Shown in pieces: positions 46,188-56,057 of a DNA stretch of 64,000 nt; positions within the stretch are counted from its first letter, which is position 1; every line of letters starts with the position of its first letter. The stretch is from the NCBI RefSeq assembly GCF_042651965.1, contig NZ_JBHSDY010000005.1, positions 310,001 to 374,000 on the forward strand, written 5' to 3'. Source of the stretch: Castellaniella hirudinis (lineage in GTDB: Bacteria > Pseudomonadota > Gammaproteobacteria > Burkholderiales > Burkholderiaceae_B). Under the pieces are notes generated by a model. It did not search any database and was not told the origin of the DNA. It worked only from the letters and a program-made list of their open reading frames with translations. The position numbers and the translations under genes are program-made.

Positions 46188-46658
46188 TTGACTTCAACTC
46201 ACGCCGCGCAGCACGTCCGACCGGACTCTTATGTCACGCTGCACTACCGCATCGAACTGTTGACGGGTCCCGGAGCCGGGACCGTCTTTGTCGATACCTT
46301 CCTGGATCGGCCCGCGACCCTGCAGATGGGCATCGGCCAGTGGGCGCCGGGGATCGAGTCCCTGCTGCTCGATCGTCCCGAGGGCGAGCAGTTCACGGCG
46401 GACCTGCCTGCTGCCCAGGCCTATGGCGAGCGCAATCCGGACCTGCTGCGTTGGGTCGGGCGCGACGAGATGACGCGCAACGCCCCGCCGGACACCGAAT
46501 TCGAGGCGGGCGACATGGTCGAATTCGTGGCCCCCAACGGCGGCCGCTATTCCGGCGTGCTCAAGACCCTGCGGGACGACGCGGCCCTGTTCGACTTCAA
46601 CCATCCCCTGGCAGGCATCGACCTGCAGGTCGAAATCAAGATTCTGGGGGTGCTATGA
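46188..46658 (+). CDS. fkpB: FKBP-type peptidyl-prolyl isomerase (SlpA/FkpB-like)
   Basis: 156 residues. YVTLHYRIEL, the ATLQMGIGQWAPGIESLLL core and a flap-like insert (~60-130) match the SlyD/FkpB group with isomerase and chaperone activity. A TTG start is assigned, preceded by a weak GGTGG. Its stop overlaps the ispH ATG by 4 bp; the fkpB-ispH pairing is also found in E. coli. Confidence 0.88.
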   Translation: MTSTHAAQHVRPDSYVTLHYRIELLTGPGAGTVFVDTFLDRPATLQMGIGQWAPGIESLLLDRPEGEQFTADLPAAQAYGERNPDLLRWVGRDEMTRNAPPDTEFEAGDMVEFVAPNGGRYSGVLKTLRDDAALFDFNHPLAGIDLQVEIKILGVL

Positions 46659-47671
46659 GCAATACTGTGAGCGATCTCCCTGTGAACGACACCGATCAGC
46701 CGAGCGCACCGACCGGCGGTGACGCAGCCTCGGGCGCCGAAATCGTCCTGGCCCAGCCGCGCGGCTTTTGCGCCGGCGTGGACCGGGCCATCGAAATCGT
46801 CGAACGCGCCCTGGAGATCCACGGCGCGCCGATCTACGTGCGCCACGAGATCGTGCACAACCGCTACGTGGTCGAGGACCTGCGCGCCAAGGGCGCCATC
46901 TTCATCGACGAGCTCGAAGACGCCCCGGCGGACGCGATCGTGATCTTCTCCGCGCACGGCGTCTCGCGCGCGGTGCGCAACGAGGCCGATCAGCGCAGCC
47001 AGCGCATCTTCGACGCCACCTGCCCGCTGGTGACCAAGGTCCACGTCGAGGTCGCTCGCATGCGCAAAGAAGGCCGCGAGGTCATCATGATCGGCCACCG
47101 GGGCCACCCGGAGGTCGAAGGCACGCTGGGTCAGGCCGACGACGGCATGTATCTGGTCGAATCGGTCGAAGACGTCCAGGCGCTGCAGGTGCGCGATCCC
47201 GGACATCTGGCGTTCGTGACCCAGACCACGCTGTCCATCGATGACGCCGCCCAGGTGGCCGATGCCCTGCGCGTGCGCTTTCCCGGGATCGCCGAACCCA
47301 AGAAAAGCGATATCTGCTACGCCACGCAGAACCGCCAGGATGCCGTGCGCGTCATGGCGCCGCAATGCGATCTGGTGCTGGTGGTGGGCAGCCCGAACAG
47401 CTCCAATTCCAACCGCCTGCGCGAGGTTGCCGAGCGCAAAGGCGTGACCGCCTACCTGCTGGACCATCCCGACATGATCGACCCGGCCTGGCTGCAGGGG
47501 GCCCGTCGCGTCGGTGTGACCGCCGGGGCCTCTGCGCCTGAAATCCTGGTGCAGCAGGTGATTGATCGTCTGAAGACACTGGGCGTACGCTCCGTGCGGC
47601 CACTGGATGGGGTGCGCGAGCAGGTTTCCTTCCCCTTGCCCCGCGAGCTGTCCCGCAAACGCGCAGAATGA
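46655..47671 (+). CDS. ispH: 4-hydroxy-3-methylbut-2-enyl diphosphate reductase
   Basis: 338 residues. The three iron-sulfur cysteines are C39 (PRGFCAGVDRAI), C123 (DATCPLVTKVH) and C221 (ICYATQNRQ). It catalyses the last step of the MEP isoprenoid pathway, giving IPP and DMAPP. The first ~27 residues form a non-conserved acidic extension before the usual start of the family. Translation is coupled to fkpB by a 4-bp overlap. Confidence 0.97.
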   Translation: MSNTVSDLPVNDTDQPSAPTGGDAASGAEIVLAQPRGFCAGVDRAIEIVERALEIHGAPIYVRHEIVHNRYVVEDLRAKGAIFIDELEDAPADAIVIFSAHGVSRAVRNEADQRSQRIFDATCPLVTKVHVEVARMRKEGREVIMIGHRGHPEVEGTLGQADDGMYLVESVEDVQALQVRDPGHLAFVTQTTLSIDDAAQVADALRVRFPGIAEPKKSDICYATQNRQDAVRVMAPQCDLVLVVGSPNSSNSNRLREVAERKGVTAYLLDHPDMIDPAWLQGARRVGVTAGASAPEILVQQVIDRLKTLGVRSVRPLDGVREQVSFPLPRELSRKRAE

Positions 47672-47800
47672 CCTGAAAACCGGATTCAGCGGATCGGGTC
47701 GCATGCGCGTGCCCAGGGCGCGCTGTTTGCTGTCGCGCACCGTCGAATCGATTCAACTATGTAACAGCGCCTCCGGGCGCACTGATGGAGACAATCCCCG

Positions 47801-49243
47801 ATGAGCTCACGCTCCATGAAGACCGCTGCCGGCCTGGTGGCCGCCCTGGCCCTCGCCTATACCGGCGCCTCCTGGTACGCCGGACGCACGGCCCAGGACC
47901 GCATCGAAACCTGGGTGGACCAGGCCAACAAAGAAATCGCGGCCCAATGGACCTCCGCCGACCCGCGGCCCGTGCTGAAGATTCAGGCGTACCAGCGGGG
48001 CGTGTTCAATTCGGACATCCGCTACGGCCTGGAATTTCGCGACGACGAAGGCAAGGAGCAGACGCTGGGTCTGCATGACGTGCTGCAGCACGGCCCCTGG
48101 CCCTGGACGGCCGTGCAGCAGGGCGAATGGCGGCCCGTGGCGGCGCTGAGCCTGATCGAACCCCTGCCGGGCGGCGTGTGGCAGCCCTGGTTCGACGCGC
48201 TGCCGGCCGGCACGGCGCCCTGGACCCTGGAGTCCCGGATCGGCTTCGACGGCGGGGTCGCCTCGAATTGGCGTCTGGCGCCGGTCAAGCTGGCCGATGG
48301 CCAGATGGACTTCAGTGGCGGCCTGGTGAAGATCGACTACGCTGCCGCGACGCGCGCGACGACCGTGTCCGGGCGTATCGACCAACTGGCGATCTCCAGT
48401 GAGGATTCCGGCGTCCGCGTGCGCTTCGAGGGCCTGGACTTCGGCGGCACCACCACCCAGAGCGGCGAGTCCGATCTGCAATCGAGCCAGCAGGCGACGT
48501 TCGGGCAGATTCTGATCGAAGTGCCCGATGTGCCGCCCGTGGCGTTCGTCGGGCCGTCGCTGCGCTCGGATACCGCGCGCACCGGCAGTCTGATGGACAA
48601 CCGCCAGCACTACGACCTGGGCCAGGTGAAGGTCGACAGCCAGGATCTGGGCCGGATCACGCTGGCGCTGTCGGCCGAGCACCTCGACGTGCCGGCCTTC
48701 CAGGCCCTGGCCGCCGCGCTGGAACAGATGGGTGAGACTGACGAGGACCTGTCCGAACAGGACCAGGATCGCTTGATCAAGCTGGTCAAGCCCGTGCTGG
48801 CGGCCGGTCCGCGCCTGGGGCTCGACGGCCTGCGTTGGGAAACCCCGCAGGGCGCCAGCGAATTCAAGGCCCTGGCCGAATTCAAGGCGGCGGCCGAGGG
48901 TGAAGACCTGGACGTGGGCGGGCTGATCGAAAGCGCCATCCGCCAGTTGTCCCTGCAGATGAGCGTGTCCAAGCCCATGGTGTTGCAGGTCGTGCGCCAA
49001 CTGTCGCAGGTGAAGGGCGTGGACGCCGGCACGGAGAATCCCGACATGGCCGTCGCGCTGGTCAGCATGCTGTTCGACCAGTACCTCGGCCAGTACGAGC
49101 GCCAGGGTCTGATCAAGCGCCAGGGCGACGCCGTCACCGCCGACTACCGCTATGCTGACGGGCAGGTCTCGGTCAACGGCCAGACCATGTCGCCGGCCGA
49201 GTTCATCGCGCAATTCGGCGATCTGGCGGGGATTGGAGAATAA
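47801..49243 (+). CDS. DUF945 (YdgA-like) family protein
   Basis: 480 residues. A single N-terminal hydrophobic helix (TAAGLVAALALAYTGASWYAG, ~5-25) probably anchors it in the inner membrane or acts as an uncleaved signal. The rest is a long beta-rich periplasmic-type domain typical of DUF945. Function is unknown; E. coli YdgA is needed for normal swimming in some strains. GGAGA precedes the ATG. It stands alone after ispH. Confidence 0.85.
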   Translation: MSSRSMKTAAGLVAALALAYTGASWYAGRTAQDRIETWVDQANKEIAAQWTSADPRPVLKIQAYQRGVFNSDIRYGLEFRDDEGKEQTLGLHDVLQHGPWPWTAVQQGEWRPVAALSLIEPLPGGVWQPWFDALPAGTAPWTLESRIGFDGGVASNWRLAPVKLADGQMDFSGGLVKIDYAAATRATTVSGRIDQLAISSEDSGVRVRFEGLDFGGTTTQSGESDLQSSQQATFGQILIEVPDVPPVAFVGPSLRSDTARTGSLMDNRQHYDLGQVKVDSQDLGRITLALSAEHLDVPAFQALAAALEQMGETDEDLSEQDQDRLIKLVKPVLAAGPRLGLDGLRWETPQGASEFKALAEFKAAAEGEDLDVGGLIESAIRQLSLQMSVSKPMVLQVVRQLSQVKGVDAGTENPDMAVALVSMLFDQYLGQYERQGLIKRQGDAVTADYRYADGQVSVNGQTMSPAEFIAQFGDLAGIGE

Positions 49244-49276
49244 GTCTTTCATAGACAAGCGGCCTGCAAGAAGGCC

Positions 49277-49357
49277 TTTTCGCCGCCGGGCCGCCCCAAG
49301 GCGAAAAGCGCCCCCTCGGGGGGCAGCAAGCGGCCGAAGGCTGCGCAGCGTGGGGGT
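49277..49357. repeat. Dispersed intergenic repeat, copy 2
   Basis: About 81 bp with the same blocks as copies 1 and 3: GCCGGGCCGCCCCAAGGC, GCGCCCCCTCGGGGGGC and GCGCAGCGTGGGGGT. It lies 33 bp after the DUF945 gene and upstream of the dipeptide ABC operon. Confidence 0.85.
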
Positions 49358-49510
49358 GGTCCATTAATTGCGTGAATCGCCATCCGGGTAATTCAGGATG
49401 CCCGGATGGTGGAGTGCGCGTAGCCTTTCATGCTATGTTTCGAAAAATTTGCGGCAGCAGCGTGATCCGCTGCTGACCTCAGGTTTTCCGCCACTCGTGG
49501 TCACATCCAA
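49358..49510 (+). promoter_or_regulatory. Leader region of the dipeptide ABC operon with two hairpins
   Basis: CCATCCGGG/CCCGGATGG (49380-49388 with 49401-49409) and CAGCAGCG/CGCTGCTG (49455-49462 with 49468-49475) are perfect inverted repeats of 9 and 8 bp. They lie upstream of the ribosome site at 49511 and do not cover it. No convincing -35/-10 pair was identified. Confidence 0.45.
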
Positions 49511-49520
49511 AGAGGTAATG

Positions 49521-51119
49521 ATGAACAAGATCTTCACGCGGACGCTGGGCCTGGCCCTGGTGTCCATGGCCATGGCGACCGCGCAGGCCGCCACCACGAC
49601 CTACGTTTACTGTTCAGAAGGTTCGCCCGAGGGCTTCAACGCGGCGTTCTTCACGGCGGGCACGACCAACGACGCGACCCATCCGATCTTCGACCGCCTG
49701 GTTTCGTTCAAGGCCGGCACCACGGAAACCGAGCCGGGCCTGGCCGAATCCTGGGACGTCAGCGAAGACGGCAAGACCTATACCTTCCACCTGCGCAAGG
49801 GTGTGAAATTCCACTCCAGCAAACTGTTCAAGCCCAGTCGCGACTTCAACGCCGATGACGTGCTGTTTTCGTTTCTGCGCCAGAAGAACGCCGACCACCC
49901 CTACCACAAGGTCTCGAACGGTTCCTACCAGTACTTCAACGACATGGGCATGGGCAAGCTCATCGACCGCATCGAGAAGGTCGACGACCATACCGTGCGC
50001 TTCGTCCTGAACCGCCCCGAAGCCCCGTTCATCGCCAATCTGGCCATGGATTTCGCGTCCATCCAGTCGGCCGAATACGCCGATGCCATGATGAAGGCCA
50101 ACACCCCGACCAAGGTCGACACCGATCCGATCGGCACCGGTCCGTTCGAGTTCAGCACCTACCAGAAGGACGCGCGCATCCTGTACAAGGCGTTCGGCGC
50201 CTACTGGGGCGACAAGGCCAAGGTCGACCGTTTGGTGTTCGCCATCACGCCCGATGCCTCGGTGCGCTACGCCAAGCTGCAGAAGAACGAATGCCAGTCC
50301 ATGCCGTACCCGAATCCGGCCGATCTGGAATCGATGCGCAAGAACAAGGACATCCAGTTGCTGGAGCAGGCCGGCCTGAACGTCGGTTACCTGTCCTTCA
50401 ACACCGAAAAGAAGCCCTACACCGACGTGCGCGTGCGCCAGGCCCTGTCCATGGCCATCGACAAGCCCGCCATCATCGCCGCCGTCTTCCAGGGCGCGGG
50501 CCAGCCGGCCAAGAACCTCCTGCCGCCGACGATGTGGGGCTATAACGACGCCGTCCAGGACTGGCCGTACGACGCGGCCAAGGCCAAGGCCTTGCTGGCC
50601 GAGGCGGGCTACCCGGACGGTTTCGAGACCGACCTGTGGGCCATGCCGGTGCAGCGCCCCTACAACCCCAACGCGCGGCGCATGGCCGAGATGATCCAGG
50701 CCGATTGGGCCAAGATCGGCGTCAAGGCCAAGATCGTCACCTACGAATGGGGCGAATACCTGAAGCGCACCAAGTCCGGCGAGCACCAGGCCATGCTGAT
50801 CGGCTGGACGGGCGACAACGGCGACCCGGACAACTTCCTGGCGACGCTGTTCAGCTGCGCGGCGGCCAAGGACGGTTCCAACTATTCCCGCTGGTGCTAC
50901 CAGCCCTTCGAGGACCTGATCCAGCCGGCCCGCGCCACGGCCGACCACGCCAAGCGCGTCGAGCTCTACAAGCAGGCCCAGGTCGTGATGCATGAGCAGG
51001 CCCCGGCCGTCATGATCGCGCACTCCACGGTGTTCGAACCCCTGCGCAAGGACGTCCAGGGCTTCAAGATCTCGCCCGTGGGCCGCCACATCTTCGACCA
51101 CGTCAGCCTCGGCAAGTAA
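49521..51119 (+). CDS. dppA: Dipeptide/peptide ABC transporter, substrate-binding protein
   Basis: 532 residues with a signal peptide (ALVSMAMATAQAATT; cleavage near 22). SBP family 5 hallmarks are present: FDRLVSFKAGTTETEPGLAESWDVSEDGKTYTFHLRKGVKFH and the C-terminal GWTGDNGDPDNFLATLFSC. It delivers di- or oligopeptides, or haem and other ligands, to the adjoining permeases. AGAGGT fits the ATG at 49521 better than the one at 49518. It is the first gene of a five-gene transporter operon. Confidence 0.93.
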   Translation: MNKIFTRTLGLALVSMAMATAQAATTTYVYCSEGSPEGFNAAFFTAGTTNDATHPIFDRLVSFKAGTTETEPGLAESWDVSEDGKTYTFHLRKGVKFHSSKLFKPSRDFNADDVLFSFLRQKNADHPYHKVSNGSYQYFNDMGMGKLIDRIEKVDDHTVRFVLNRPEAPFIANLAMDFASIQSAEYADAMMKANTPTKVDTDPIGTGPFEFSTYQKDARILYKAFGAYWGDKAKVDRLVFAITPDASVRYAKLQKNECQSMPYPNPADLESMRKNKDIQLLEQAGLNVGYLSFNTEKKPYTDVRVRQALSMAIDKPAIIAAVFQGAGQPAKNLLPPTMWGYNDAVQDWPYDAAKAKALLAEAGYPDGFETDLWAMPVQRPYNPNARRMAEMIQADWAKIGVKAKIVTYEWGEYLKRTKSGEHQAMLIGWTGDNGDPDNFLATLFSCAAAKDGSNYSRWCYQPFEDLIQPARATADHAKRVELYKQAQVVMHEQAPAVMIAHSTVFEPLRKDVQGFKISPVGRHIFDHVSLGK

Positions 51120-51231
51120 GTCGCCGCCGACCCACGATCCGCGCCCCGGCCCCTGCCTCGCAGGCCCGCCGGGGCGCGGCTCGTCACATTCTTCATTTGA
51201 TCCTTCCATTTTCGGAGGGTGATTCCACGCC

Positions 51232-52260
51232 ATGCTTGCCTTCATCCTTAAACGCGTCGGACTGGCCATCCCGACGTTCATCGGCATCACGCTGCTGACC
51301 TTTGCCTTCATCCATCTGATTCCCGGCGACCCGGTGATGATCATGGCGGGCGAACGCGGCCTGTCACCCGAGCGCCACGCGGCCATGATGGCCCAGTTGG
51401 GCCTGGATCAGCCGCTGTGGACGCAGTACGGCCATTACGTCTGGGGCGTGCTGCACGGCGACCTGGGCGCCTCGCTGACCACCCGCGAACCGATCTGGTC
51501 CGAATTCGTGCCGCGTTTCCAGGCGACGCTGGAACTCAGCATCGTCGCGCTGACGTTCGCCCTGGCGATCGGCATCCCGGTGGGCGTGCTGGCCGCCGTC
51601 AAGCGCGGCTCGTTCTTCGACCACGCCGCCATCACCGCAGCCCTGACCGGTTATTCCATGCCGGTGTTCTGGTGGGGCCTGATGCTGATCATGCTGGTGT
51701 CCGTGCAACTGGACCTGATGCCCGTGTCCGGGCGCGTCAGCGCGGCGGTGTTCCTGGACCCCGACGATCCCTTGACCGGCTTCATGCTGATCGACACGCT
51801 GCTGTTCGGCGAGGAAGGCAATTTCCTGGATGCCTTGCATCACATTCTGCTGCCGGCCTTCGTGCTGGCGACGATTCCGCTGGCGGTGATCGTGCGCATG
51901 ACGCGGTCCTCGATGCTGGAAGTCCTGAACGAAGACTACATCCGCACCGCGCGCGCCAAGGGCTTGTCACGGATGCGGGTGGTCGTGGTGCATGCCCTGC
52001 GCAATGCGCTGCTGCCGGTGCTGACGGTGGTCGGGCTGCAGGTGGGCGTGCTGATGGTCGGGGCGATCCTGACCGAAACCATTTTTTCCTGGCCGGGCGT
52101 CGGGCGCTGGTTGATCCATGGCCTGGAACAGCGCGACTACCCGGTCGTGCAGGGCGGCGTGCTGATGGTCGCCACCCTCATCATCATCGTCAATATGTGC
52201 GTCGATATCCTGTATGGACTGGCCGATCCGCGCATCCGCCATCGCCGGGGGAGGAACTGA
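51232..52260 (+). CDS. dppB: Dipeptide ABC transporter, permease
   Basis: 342 residues with about six helices. The N-terminal LAFILKRVGLAIPTFIGITLLTFAFIHLIPGDPV and the EAA loop DYIRTARAKGLSRMRVVVVHALRNALLPVLT are the OppB/DppB hallmarks. It pairs with the next gene product to form the membrane pore. CGGAGG lies 12 bp before the ATG. Confidence 0.95.
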   Translation: MLAFILKRVGLAIPTFIGITLLTFAFIHLIPGDPVMIMAGERGLSPERHAAMMAQLGLDQPLWTQYGHYVWGVLHGDLGASLTTREPIWSEFVPRFQATLELSIVALTFALAIGIPVGVLAAVKRGSFFDHAAITAALTGYSMPVFWWGLMLIMLVSVQLDLMPVSGRVSAAVFLDPDDPLTGFMLIDTLLFGEEGNFLDALHHILLPAFVLATIPLAVIVRMTRSSMLEVLNEDYIRTARAKGLSRMRVVVVHALRNALLPVLTVVGLQVGVLMVGAILTETIFSWPGVGRWLIHGLEQRDYPVVQGGVLMVATLIIIVNMCVDILYGLADPRIRHRRGRN

Positions 52261-52261
52261 C

Positions 52262-53155
52262 ATGTCCACGACCACAAGCGTGACGATGCCGGCGCCGCCG
52301 GGACCGTTCAAATCCTTCTGGCAGGATTTCCGCCGCAACCGCGGGGCGCTGATCGGCCTGTATTACATCGCGGCCATGCTGCTGATTGCGATCTTTGCGG
52401 GGTGGATCGCGCCGCACGATCCGTCCACGCAGTACCGCGACGCCTTGCTGCATCCGCCCGTCTGGATGGACGGCGGTTCCTGGCGTTTCATCCTGGGCAC
52501 CGACGACGTGGGCCGCGACATCCTGTCGCGCCTGATGCACGGCGCGCGCCTGTCGCTGCTGGTCGGCTTTCTGGTGGTCAGCGTCTCGCTGGTGCTGGGG
52601 ATCTTCCTGGGCGTCATCGCCGGCTATATGGGCGGCATCGTCGACATCGGCATCATGCGATTGGTCGACATCATGCTGGCCCTGCCCAGCCTGCTGATGG
52701 CGCTGGTGCTGGTGGCGATCTTCGGGCCGTCGATCGTCAATGCGTCCCTGGCGCTCAGTTTCGTGGCGCTGCCGCACTACGTGCGTCTGACGCGCGCGGC
52801 GGTGCTGCGCGAAATGACCTGCGACTACGTGATCGCCTCGCGCGTGGTGGGGGCGGGGGCCTGGCGGCAGATGTTCGTCAACATCCTGCCCAACTGCCTG
52901 GCGCCGCTCATCGTGCAGGCGTCCCTGGGCTTTTCCAACGCCATTCTGGACATGGCGGCGCTGGGTTTCCTGGGCATGGGCGCCCAGCCGCCCACCCCGG
53001 AATGGGGCACCATGCTGGCCAATGTGCTGCAATTCGCACAGAGCGCCTGGTGGGTCGTGACCTTTCCGGGCCTGGCGATTCTGCTGGCTGTGCTGGCGTT
53101 CAATCTGATGGGCGACGGGCTGCGCGACGCCCTCGATCCGCGTCTGAAAGTGTAG
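52262..53155 (+). CDS. dppC: Dipeptide ABC transporter, permease
   Basis: 297 residues. The DppC/OppC features are SFWQDFRRNRGALIGLYYIAAML at the N-terminus, LGTDDVGRDILSRLMHGARLSL and the loop DYVIASRVVGAGAWRQMFVNILPN. GGGAGGAAC precedes the ATG, which lies 1 bp after the dppB stop. Confidence 0.95.
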   Translation: MSTTTSVTMPAPPGPFKSFWQDFRRNRGALIGLYYIAAMLLIAIFAGWIAPHDPSTQYRDALLHPPVWMDGGSWRFILGTDDVGRDILSRLMHGARLSLLVGFLVVSVSLVLGIFLGVIAGYMGGIVDIGIMRLVDIMLALPSLLMALVLVAIFGPSIVNASLALSFVALPHYVRLTRAAVLREMTCDYVIASRVVGAGAWRQMFVNILPNCLAPLIVQASLGFSNAILDMAALGFLGMGAQPPTPEWGTMLANVLQFAQSAWWVVTFPGLAILLAVLAFNLMGDGLRDALDPRLKV

Positions 53156-53166
53156 GAGGACGGACC

Positions 53167-54158
53167 ATGTTGGAAATCCAGAATCTGTCCGTGCATTTTG
53201 GCGAGGAAGCCGCGCCCTTCAAGGCCGTGGACCGCATCAGCTACAGCGTCCAGGCGGGCGAAGTCGTGGGCCTGGTGGGGGAATCCGGTTCGGGGAAATC
53301 CGTCAGTTCCCTGGCGCTGATGGGCCTGATCGACTTCCCCGGCCGGGTGCATGCCGACGCCCTGCGCTTTGACGGCCAGGACCTGCTGCGCATGCCGGAA
53401 AAGCAGCGCCGTTCGCTGGTCGGGTCCGAGGTCTCGATGATCTTCCAGGATCCGATGACCAGCCTGAACCCCTGTTATACGGTCGAATACCAGATCACCG
53501 AGGCCTTGCGCGCCCACGGCGGCGGTTCGCGGCGTGCGCTGCGGACCCGGGTGATCGAATTGCTGGAGCAGGTCGGCATCCCCGACCCTGAATCGCGCCT
53601 GCGGGCCTACCCGCACCAGTTGTCGGGCGGCATGAGCCAGCGCGTCATGATCGCCATGGCCATCGCCTGCAAGCCGCGCCTGCTGATCGCCGACGAGCCC
53701 ACTACGGCGCTGGACGTGACCATTCAGGCCCAGATCATGGACCTGCTGCTGTCCTTGCAGCGCAGAGAGGGCCTGGGGCTGGTGCTGATCACCCACGACC
53801 TGGCGCTGGTCGCCGAGGCCGCCGACCGCATCCTGGTGATGTACGCCGGGCAACTGGTGGAATCCGGCCCCGCGTCGGACATCTTCCGCCGCCCGCGCCA
53901 TCCTTACACCCAGGCGCTGCTGCGGGCGCTGCCGGAATTTTCCCAGGGCGCCGAGCGCCTGGTGTCGCTGCCGGGCGTGGTCCCGGGGCGCTACGACCGG
54001 CCCCAGGGCTGCCTGCTCAGCCCGCGCTGTCCCTATGCCACCGAGCAGTGCCGCGTCCGCGAACCGGACCTGGCCGGTCCGGCAGGCCGGCAGGTCAAAT
54101 GCCATACCCCGCTGGACGATGCCGGCCTGCCCAAGCAGGCGGCGCTGGAGATCCAAGC

Positions 54159-54162
<4 letters not shown>
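53167..54162 (+). CDS. dppD: Dipeptide ABC transporter, ATPase
   Basis: 331 residues. Walker A is GESGSGKS (~37-44), the signature LSGGMSQRVMIAMAIA and Walker B LLIADEPTTALD. The C-terminal cysteine cluster (CLLSPRCPYATEQCRV) is the iron-sulfur or oligopeptide-type extension common in DppD/OppD. AGGAGG lies before the ATG. Confidence 0.95.
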
Positions 54163-55181
<1,019 letters not shown>

Positions 55182-55183
55182 GC

Positions 55184-55588
55184 ATGGAAACCGTCTTCAC
55201 CCGCATTCTGGCCGGCGAGATTCCGGCCGCCATCGTCCATCGCGACGCCCGTGTGTTCGCCTTCATGGATGCCGGTCAGTTGAACCCGGGCCATGTGCTG
55301 GTGGCGACCTGCGAGCCTTATGCCACCTTGCTCGACATGGACGAGGACCTGGCGGCTGAACTGATGCGTCTGGCCTACCGCGTGGCCCGCGCCGTCCAGG
55401 ACGCCTTTCAGCCCGAGGGGCTGACCCTGCTGCAGGCCAACCGTCCGGCCGGCTGGCAGACGGTGCCGCACGCTCATATCCACGTGCTGCCGCGCTACGA
55501 GAATGACGGCGTGGGCCTGGTCTGGCCGCGCAAGGACCCGGGCATGGAAGTGTTGCGCGAATATGCCGCACGCATCCGATTGGGTTGA
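55184..55588 (+). CDS. HIT family hydrolase
   Basis: 134 residues. The histidine triad is HAHIH followed by VLPR: H96, H98 and H100. FTRILAGEIPAAIVHRDARVFAFMD is the usual HIT N-terminus. Such enzymes hydrolyse nucleotide phosphoramidates or dinucleoside polyphosphates. The ATG at 55184 is 8 bp from GGAG; one at 55178 overlaps the dppF stop and would add two residues. A hydrolase as the last gene of a peptide-transport operon has no clear functional reason. Confidence 0.88.
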   Translation: METVFTRILAGEIPAAIVHRDARVFAFMDAGQLNPGHVLVATCEPYATLLDMDEDLAAELMRLAYRVARAVQDAFQPEGLTLLQANRPAGWQTVPHAHIHVLPRYENDGVGLVWPRKDPGMEVLREYAARIRLG

Positions 55589-55625
55589 ATCCAGCCGGCT
55601 GAAACTGATCGTTTGAGCTTGAATG

Positions 55626-55650
55626 AACGGGACCTGCGGGTCCTGTTTTT
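55626..55650 (+). terminator. Intrinsic terminator of the dipeptide ABC operon
   Basis: AACGGGACC pairs with GGTCCTGTT (9 bp with one G-U) around TGCG and is followed by TTT. Confidence 0.8.
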
Positions 55651-55651
55651 C

Positions 55652-56043
55652 ATGATGCAGTGCAATATCAAGGGTGATTTAGGGGTTATTCATAACTGCG
55701 GTTTTCCCTTAAGTGATAACCCTGATTATTTTGCGCTGCATCATTCAAGATTCAAATAAATTATTTTTCTGAATCAAAGAGATACGTCGCCATTCCGTGC
55801 GAGGGAGACACGTGTCCGAAAGCCCCTGTCCGGTTCGAATCAGTCCCTGTCTGATTAGCGTAAGTTTTGCGTAAGTTTCAAATTTTACTAATAGCATCAC
55901 GCAGAAATCCGGCCCTTTGAAAATCCGGTCCGCGATTGACTGCAGGGATAAAAACAAAGCTGTTTCACACAAAAATAAATCGCGGGTTTTAGCTGGAATG
56001 AATGTGTTTCAGCCGGGCGCATCCGGTGCCCGGGGCCACTTAC
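55652..56043 (+). promoter_or_regulatory. Structured AT-rich region upstream of the Liv/urea-type ABC operon
   Basis: No gene is seen here. ATGATGCAGTGCA (55652-55664) pairs with TGCGCTGCATCAT (55732-55744), enclosing an inner GGGTTAT/ATAACCC pair. AATCAG/CTGATT lies at 55838-55856. GCGTAAGTTT is repeated in tandem with an 11-bp period (55858-55867 and 55869-55878). These look like binding sites for one or more regulators. A clear core promoter was not identified. Confidence 0.5.
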
Positions 56044-56057
56044 CAGGAGACGAGACA

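Noticed and set aside
55832..55841. GGTTCGAATC resembling a tRNA T-loop
   Set aside because: No flanking T-stem, acceptor stem or anticodon arm can be paired; it is a chance match in the ABC operon upstream region.
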